In this document: one piece after another, positions 59,333 through 64,000 of the stretch
Position numbering within the stretch: the stretch's first letter is position 1
Layout of the letters: the number at the start of each line of letters is the position of its first letter
DNA from: a virus
IMG/VR virus record: IMGVR_UViG_3300042379_000363
Span: 1-64,000 of that record
DNA length: 64,000 nucleotides
Strand: one strand, 5' to 3'
The notes under the pieces: model-generated
Database searches by the model: none
What the model saw: only the letters and a program-made list of their open reading frames with translations
Told to the model about the DNA's origin: nothing
Translations under genes and position numbers: made by a program

Positions 59333-59732
59333 ATTCGATTTTTTTTTCAAACTCTAATACGATATCTCTTTCGTATAATTTATCTTTGACTGATTGTTCT
59401 GTTTCTCCAAACTTAAACACCAATCTTCTTTGACGTGTGAAATCAACGTCTTCACTTTCGTTTTCCCAACATAATGCGATTATATCATCCATTGAATCTA
59501 TCATCGAAAAATAGTCAGAGTTTTGAATTACTGACATTGTGATTTGGTCATTCTTCAAAACTCCTACTGTTTTTATGTGTTCTATGTCCGGTGGGAGTGG
59601 GTAACCGTTAGACGGTTTTGATTCCCAAGATTCACCCCAAACGTCTTCTGAACTATCCGAGAAAATAAATTCATATATGTTATCACCTTTATAATTAGGA
59701 CCTAATTCATTAACATATATTAAATAACTCAT
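59322..59732 (-). CDS. Unknown protein (136 aa)
   Basis: 136 residues, acidic, beta-rich at the start (YLIYVNELGPNYKGDNIYEF) with an unusual Trp-rich DVWGESWESKP segment and a C-terminal helix. No family recognised. It overlaps the upstream acidic protein gene by one base and the following gene by 11, so it is translated as part of the run 61084-55212. By position it may be a neck or tail-completion protein. Confidence 0.68.
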   Translation of the reverse strand: MSYLIYVNELGPNYKGDNIYEFIFSDSSEDVWGESWESKPSNGYPLPPDIEHIKTVGVLKNDQITMSVIQNSDYFSMIDSMDDIIALCWENESEDVDFTRQRRLVFKFGETEQSVKDKLYERDIVLEFEKKIEYEH

Positions 59733-61084
59733 TATATAACCTGACCTTTTGTATTAACTCTTAATTGTTTGTCATTCATTTCAAATACTAAATTTTGTCT
59801 GTTTGTTTTACCAACCAACTTAGCGTTTGGATATTTTTCCATTAATTTTCTAGCACCAACTTCTTGAGAGATACTTTCAGACAATTGTTTTATTTTATTA
59901 ATTTTAGCTTTTTTATTTTCAGTTACTAATTTAGATTGTCTTTTTTTAGATTCTAATAATTGTTGTTCTTTATCGTTCAATTTAAAATAACCTTCTATAA
60001 TTTTATCAACTTTAGATTCAGTAAAAATTCCTTCAATCATATCTTCAATGTGACCTGAGTGTTTAGAGTCAATATCAGGATGATTTAAACTTCTATGTTT
60101 TGGGTGTCTTGGTTTAAAATCAAAATCTTTTTCTAAATTAATTTCACTAAATTCGTCATCATCAAAATCTCTGAATCTTGATTTCATTTCAAAATCATCA
60201 AAACCTTCACCCATTTCTCCTTCAGGGGCAACCGGTTCTTCATCTCCCATTTCGTCACCAAAATCAGCTTCATTATCACCCATATCATCAGGGTTAAAAT
60301 CTCCCATACCTTCATCTTCAGTACCTTCAATTTTATTAACAATTTCTTCTTTGTCTTCATCATCAATAGATTCTAAATCTATTGCGGACAAAATTGAGTT
60401 AATAACATATTTTGAATCTTTAGATGTCATATCTTGACCTTCTTCTGTTTCTTGGAACGCTCTTAATTTTTGAGCTAATTTACCTGTCAATTTTTGAATA
60501 GATTTTAAAGTAACTTCTTCATTGTTGTCGTCATCTTCCATATCATCACCTAAATCCATATCTTCAGGTGCCGGTTCTGACATCTCTTCAGGTGCCGGAG
60601 CGGGTGCCGGAGCAGGAGCGGGTGCCGGAGCAGGAGCCGCAGATGGAGCGGGTGCCGGAGCAACTTGTTCGTCAGTTTCCCCACCTTTCATTTTTAAAAT
60701 GTATTTGGTTGCATCGTTTTCACTTTCATAAAATAAATTAACGTTTTTCTCACTACCTTCGTTAACGTTAACTTCTTTAGCAACTAGGTTAAGACGTTTC
60801 AACGCTTGAGAATATGAAGAATAATATTTTCTATTTTTCATAGGCTCCATATAATCGAACTCATTAGCTGATTCATTTATACTACTTTTAAGTACGTAAC
60901 CATTTCTTTCCTTATCAATTTTATAAGTTCTACCGTTCGCTAAAACTTTAGTATATTCTGTAGATTTATCTTCATTAATAGGGTTTGGAATATTCTCCTT
61001 ATATCTAGCGATTTCCATGATACGTTGAACTTTTTCCATTCCTTGTAGTTTTTCGCTACCAACCGGTTTTAAATTGTTTCCCAT
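59732..61084 (-). CDS. Acidic scaffold- or internal-type protein with Ala-Pro linker
   Basis: 450 residues. N-terminal 135 residues helical and mixed charge with INE sites (NPINE, SSINE); residues 140-170 are a pure Ala-Pro stretch (PAPAPAPAP); 170-310 strongly acidic (DMDLGDDMEDDDNNEE); the C-terminal 130 residues helical and basic. The domain plan is like that of the scaffold protein encoded at 37916-39427 (helix, acid block, basic helix), so it may be a second core or internal protein. First gene of the terminase transcription unit apart from the three small genes upstream. It has its own TATTTATA element. Confidence 0.7.
   Translation of the reverse strand: MGNNLKPVGSEKLQGMEKVQRIMEIARYKENIPNPINEDKSTEYTKVLANGRTYKIDKERNGYVLKSSINESANEFDYMEPMKNRKYYSSYSQALKRLNLVAKEVNVNEGSEKNVNLFYESENDATKYILKMKGGETDEQVAPAPAPSAAPAPAPAPAPAPAPAPEEMSEPAPEDMDLGDDMEDDDNNEEVTLKSIQKLTGKLAQKLRAFQETEEGQDMTSKDSKYVINSILSAIDLESIDDEDKEEIVNKIEGTEDEGMGDFNPDDMGDNEADFGDEMGDEEPVAPEGEMGEGFDDFEMKSRFRDFDDDEFSEINLEKDFDFKPRHPKHRSLNHPDIDSKHSGHIEDMIEGIFTESKVDKIIEGYFKLNDKEQQLLESKKRQSKLVTENKKAKINKIKQLSESISQEVGARKLMEKYPNAKLVGKTNRQNLVFEMNDKQLRVNTKGQVI
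60585..60660 (-). repeat. Ala-Pro coding low-complexity repeat
   Basis: About 75 bp of ggagc / ggtgcc units on the plus strand, GC-rich in an AT-rich genome; encodes the APAPAP linker. Confidence 0.85.
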
Positions 61085-61115
61085 TTTATGTGTTTTTGTT
61101 TGGAATTATTTTATA

Positions 61116-61123
61116 TATAAATA
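61116..61123 (-). promoter_or_regulatory. Putative late-promoter element (TATTTATA)
   Basis: 31 bases before ATG 61084, preceding the terminase-containing run. Confidence 0.5.
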
Positions 61124-61164
61124 TGTTCAGAATTAAAAATGTTATAATTCTGTCGTTATTTCTA

Positions 61165-61941
61165 CTAATTAATTGATTTTTCTTTCAAAGAAAGTTTATT
61201 GTCTTGGTATTCATTTTGAAAATCAAAAAGTTTTTGAATGTACCCATTTCTTCTCAAAACTTTGAATACTAAATTTTCATCAGACATTTCACCACCATCT
61301 TCTAATCCGGCAGTTCTATATTTTTTTAATTTATCCTTAACCTTATTGATACTCTCAACTCCGGACTGTAATGGTTCTTCTTTTACGTCATCAATAACCT
61401 CATCAATTGTTTTCATCCAATGTTCAGATTTGGTTTTAATTAAGTTAGTGTCAATCTCAACATTTTCTTTTGACGGTTTGGTTTTCCATTCATTAAATAA
61501 AACTGAATATTCCCCACTACTAAAATGAGATTCAACTTCGTCTTGGACATAAAGTTCTACATCATAACCATAGATTTTGATGTTGTGTTTGTCGTTAAAT
61601 AAAGTTTTTTTTAATTTGAAGAGTTCCTCATATAATGGGAGTTCTTTTTCTGAGAATTGTTCAAAGTCGGCAATTAAGTGTAAATCAACATCAGAATATT
61701 TGGACCAATTGTAATTGGCTAATGAACCCGTCATTACAACATCGGATATAATAACATCAACCCCTAAGAATTCTATGAACTCATAGGCGATTTCTAATAG
61801 ACGTTCTCTAACCTTAGGAACCATCACTTCAACCTGACCTTTTGGGTCGGACATATCACGTTCATTAGGTAATTCCCAAATCTTAGGATTTAGTTCATCC
61901 TGTAAATGAAAGCTAGATAATATACTTTTTAGATTACTCAT
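61165..61941 (-). CDS. Nucleotidyltransferase-fold protein
   Basis: 258 residues. The GSLANYNWSKYSDVDL segment (near residue 72) is the active-site signature of the polymerase-beta-like nucleotidyltransferase fold (GS...DxD), with the third acid likely in DVELYVQDEV. It may transfer nucleotides to protein, RNA or a small molecule; nothing shows which. Such proteins are found in many large phages of this type. The remainder is helical. Own TATTTATA element four bases before the ATG. Confidence 0.8.
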   Translation of the reverse strand: MSNLKSILSSFHLQDELNPKIWELPNERDMSDPKGQVEVMVPKVRERLLEIAYEFIEFLGVDVIISDVVMTGSLANYNWSKYSDVDLHLIADFEQFSEKELPLYEELFKLKKTLFNDKHNIKIYGYDVELYVQDEVESHFSSGEYSVLFNEWKTKPSKENVEIDTNLIKTKSEHWMKTIDEVIDDVKEEPLQSGVESINKVKDKLKKYRTAGLEDGGEMSDENLVFKVLRRNGYIQKLFDFQNEYQDNKLSLKEKSIN

Positions 61942-61945
61942 TAAC

Positions 61946-61953
61946 TATAAATA
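61946..61953 (-). promoter_or_regulatory. Putative late-promoter element (TATTTATA)
   Basis: Four bases before ATG 61941; leaderless transcription would be needed if this is the promoter. Confidence 0.45.
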
Positions 61954-61971
61954 CTTAAATATCTATAATTG

Positions 61972-62214
61972 TTAAAGTTTTTTGTGTTTGTATGTTTTAA
62001 CTATTTTTGTTGAGAAGAATTTCCCTTGAGATTCCGCCATTCTGAATTGAGTATATACTTGGTGAGGAACCTCATCATACTCGTATTTTTGTCCATTATT
62101 AAACTCAACTAACATTACTTTAGTTTCAGTATCGTATTCTGTTTTTTTAACATTTGACGATTGGATTTCATTAATTATCTTCGTCCCTTGAATTGTTTCT
62201 TTTAATATTGCCAT
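61972..62214 (-). CDS. KTSC-domain protein
   Basis: 80 residues. NVKKTEYDTETKVMLVEFNN, then GQKYEYDEVPHQVYTQF and SQGKFFSTKIVKTY follow the KTSC domain (beta-rich, with the conserved Y-x-V-P and GKFF). Function is not settled; it occurs alone or joined to RNA- and DNA-acting proteins. Its start overlaps the end of the upstream gene by 44 bases; no other Met is available after the overlap. Confidence 0.8.
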   Translation of the reverse strand: MAILKETIQGTKIINEIQSSNVKKTEYDTETKVMLVEFNNGQKYEYDEVPHQVYTQFRMAESQGKFFSTKIVKTYKHKKL

Positions 62215-62512
62215 CTCTTAAAGGTGTTTCTAAATCTATATGTTTTAATTTACTATGAATGTAATCAGTAAATTCGTCAGAGTCAATATCACCAAAATAA
62301 GTTTTCATCTCAGTTTTTAAGTCAGTCACTAAATTAGATATTTTTTGATAGTAATTCATAATATCCTGAGGATAATACGGGGGTTTCTCCAATTGTTCTT
62401 GAGTCCAACCCTCTCTTTGGAAGGCGTGACGAATTTTTCTGTAGACATCAGTTAATTCAGATTCCGGATGAACCAAGTCCATATATTTTTTCCAAGCGGG
62501 TCTTTTTTCCAT
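62171..62512 (-). CDS. Unknown protein (113 aa)
   Basis: 113 residues, helical, with aromatic residues near the start (RPAWKKYMDLVHPESELTDV, RHAFQREGWTQEQLEKPPYY). No family recognised. TATTTATC element three bases before the ATG. It is the first gene of the minus-strand run that leads to terminase, and diverges from the AAA+ gene. Confidence 0.65.
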   Translation of the reverse strand: MEKRPAWKKYMDLVHPESELTDVYRKIRHAFQREGWTQEQLEKPPYYPQDIMNYYQKISNLVTDLKTEMKTYFGDIDSDEFTDYIHSKLKHIDLETPLRDGNIKRNNSRDEDN

Positions 62513-62515
62513 ATT

Positions 62516-62523
62516 GATAAATA
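62516..62523 (-). promoter_or_regulatory. Putative late-promoter element (TATTTATC)
   Basis: Three bases before ATG 62512. It stands back to back with the host-type promoter of the AAA+ gene. Confidence 0.4.
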
Positions 62524-62537
62524 TAATTAAAATTTGT

Positions 62538-62568
62538 TTTGTCCATCCAATTATTTGTATTACTTTTG
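62538..62568 (+). promoter_or_regulatory. Consensus Bacteroidota promoter
   Basis: TTTG at 62538-62541, exactly 19 bases, then TACTTTTG at 62561-62568: a full match to TTTG-N19-TAnnTTTG. ATG 62625 follows 56 bases later. Confidence 0.8.
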
Positions 62569-62624
62569 TAGAATCATTTGAAAAAGTGAAAATAATCCTT
62601 ATACTTAATTAAAACAAATAAATT

Positions 62625-64000
62625 ATGACAGAATCTATGGATGGTGGAAGTAATGGTGGTAATAAAGCAGTTAAGACTGACTCATCAACACCCGTATTAG
62701 ACAATTTTAGTAGAGATTTGATAAAACTTGCCGAAGAGGGTAAACTTGACCCGGTTATTGGTAGAGAAAGAGAAATTACTCGAATTGCTCAAATCCTTTC
62801 ACGTAGAAAGAAAAATAACCCAATAATCATTGGTGAACCTGGTTGTGGTAAAACCGCAATCGTTGAAGGTCTTGCCATTATGATTTATAATGGGGAATGT
62901 CCAAGAAACTTAATGGACAAACGTATCGTATCCTTAGATATGACATCAATTGTTGCCGGAACCAAATACCGTGGACAATTTGAAGAAAGAATGAAAGTAA
63001 TCATCGAAGAACTTCAAAACGCACCAAACATCATCGTATTCATTGACGAAATCCACACCATAGTTGGTGCAGGAAATTCATCAGGTTCAATGGACGCATC
63101 AAACATCTTTAAACCGGCACTTGCCCGTGGGGAGATTCAATGTGTTGGAGCAACAACCTTGGATGAGTATAGAAAAAACTTTGAGAAGGACGGAGCGTTA
63201 GAAAGACGTTTCCAAAAAGTTGTTGTGGATTCAGCAACCAAAGCTGAAACTTTAGAAATCCTTAAAAACGTAAAAGACAAATACGAGAACTTCCATAAGG
63301 TAACTTATACGGATGAAGTATTGTCAGTATGTGTTGACTTAGCCGACAGATACATCACCGATAGAGAATTCCCGGACAAAGGGTTTGACATCATCGATGA
63401 GGTTGGAGCGAGAAGTCAAGTGGAAATTAAAATGCCGGAATCAATCGAGAAGTTGAAACAACAAGCTGCCGACATCAAACAAGAAAAGGTGGACGTTGTA
63501 AAACAACAACGATATGAAGAGGCAGCAAACCTACGTGATAAAGAAAAACGTATCTTAACTAAACTTGAGACTGAAAAGAAAAAGTTTGAGGAAGAACTTC
63601 TTACTCACAAGAAAGTTATCACCCTTGATTTAGTTTATGAGGTTGTTTCCAATATGACTAAAATCCCGGTAACCAAATTAAATGCAGATGAAACCAAACT
63701 ATTATCTGAGATGGAGGCGAATCTATCTGATAAAGTAATTGGACAAGCAGAAGCTGTTTCAAAGATTGCAAAGTCAATCCGTAGAAATAGAATTGGTATC
63801 AAGGACCCGAACAAACCAATCGGTTCATTCATCTTCTTAGGGTCAACAGGTGTGGGTAAAACATACTTGGCAAAACAACTAGCGAAACAAATGTTTGGTA
63901 GTGAAGATAATATGATTCGTGTGGATATGTCTGAATACCAAGAGAAACACACCATTTCAAGATTGATTGGTGCACCTCCGGGATACGTTGGATACGATGA
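62625..64000 (+). CDS. ClpC/ClpB-type AAA+ unfoldase, N-terminal part (cut by window edge)
   Basis: 458 residues to the right edge; no stop in the window. After a short Gly/Asn/Ser-rich start, the first ATPase domain has [16 protein letters not shown], Walker [21 protein letters not shown] as Walker B and ALERRFQ with the Arg finger. A middle coiled segment (residues about 270-330: [33 protein letters not shown]) is short, of the ClpC type rather than the long ClpB propeller. The second ATPase domain begins with [18 protein letters not shown] and GSTGVGKT. The double Clp N-domain is missing. It should unfold proteins for a peptidase or for disaggregation; partner unknown. Host-like promoter upstream implies early expression. 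Confidence 0.9.
   Translation, partial: MTESMDGGSNGGNKAVKTDSSTPVLDNFSRDLIKLAEEGKLDPVIGREREITRIAQILSRRKKNNPIIIGEPGCGKTAIVEGLAIMIYNGECPRNLMDKRIVSLDMTSIVAGTKYRGQFEERMKVIIEELQNAPNIIVFIDEIHTIVGAGNSSGSMDASNIFKPALARGEIQCVGATTLDEYRKNFEKDGALERRFQKVVVDSATKAETLEILKNVKDKYENFHKVTYTDEVLSVCVDLADRYITDREFPDKGFDIIDEVGARSQVEIKMPESIEKLKQQAADIKQEKVDVVKQQRYEEAANLRDKEKRILTKLETEKKKFEEELLTHKKVITLDLVYEVVSNMTKIPVTKLNADETKLLSEMEANLSDKVIGQAEAVSKIAKSIRRNRIGIKDPNKPIGSFIFLGSTGVGKTYLAKQLAKQMFGSEDNMIRVDMSEYQEKHTISRLIGAPPGYVGYD

Noticed and set aside
60522-60731. Gly-Ala-rich plus-strand frame
   Set aside because: Antisense of the Ala-Pro linker, low complexity only.
1-64000. tRNA or other structured RNA genes
   Set aside because: The gaps between genes are short and none contains a cloverleaf or GTTCRANNC-type signature that I could find by reading.

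Overview
The window is a 64 kb piece of an AT-rich, tightly packed tailed-phage genome, a relative of the T4 superfamily (myovirus) that infects a member of the Bacteroidota, probably a flavobacterium. Phage identity rests on recognisable homologues of the T4 head-assembly set: large terminase (gp17-like), portal (gp20-like), prohead protease (gp21-like), an acidic scaffold in the gp22 position and the major capsid protein (gp23-like). They lie on the minus strand in the T4 order. The host guess rests on two promoters with the Bacteroidota signature TTTG-N19-TAnnTTTG, on A-rich start regions nearly without Shine-Dalgarno sequences, on a flavobacterial-type ribosomal protein bS21, and on Bacteroidota-associated domains (DUF4494, DUF4254-like). 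No gene-free stretch exceeds 300 bases, and I see no tRNA, rRNA, CRISPR array or insertion sequence.

Layout. (1) 1-7804, minus: three tail-fibre or virion-surface genes, one cut by the left edge, with Pro-Thr linkers, a PKD-like domain and BspA-type 26-residue repeats. (2) 7860-10498, plus: five small virion-associated or unknown genes, one with a WYL-like domain. (3) 10611-25229, plus: a long overlapping operon with six glycosyltransferase-like genes, a PolB-type 3'-5' exonuclease, dUTPase, a sugar-nucleotide cassette (Gmd, a ColD-like His-variant dehydratase, an Fcl/ColC-like reductase, a degenerate SDR), PhoH and a gp55-like sigma factor. (4) 25255-32253, plus: baseplate and virion proteins, including a gp5-type OB-fold hub protein. 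(5) 32265-43949, mostly minus: head genes, an HNH endonuclease, an OmpA-like protein and a putative packaged zinc peptidase; small plus-strand genes for bS21, a secreted peptide and a 74-residue protein sit among them. (6) 44014-55191, minus: five surface proteins (one only 69 residues) between portal and terminase, where T4 has its sheath and tube genes. One ends in a Hint (intein-like) domain. (7) 55212-62512, minus: terminase and upstream structural or unknown genes. (8) 62625-end, plus: the start of a ClpC/ClpB-type AAA+ unfoldase with a host-like promoter.

Working together. Host-like promoters precede genes likely to act early or on the host (unfoldase, secreted peptide). A recurring sense-strand TATTTATA element precedes many structural genes and may be the late promoter read with the phage sigma factor. 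Terminase, portal, protease, scaffold and capsid protein build the head. The protease probably trims the capsid protein after Glu60 and a peptidase with the same cleavage context after Glu11, suggesting the peptidase is carried in the capsid. The sugar cassette could convert host GDP-mannose to GDP-colitose (or GDP-fucose) for transfer by the neighbouring glycosyltransferases. bS21 may redirect host ribosomes late in infection.
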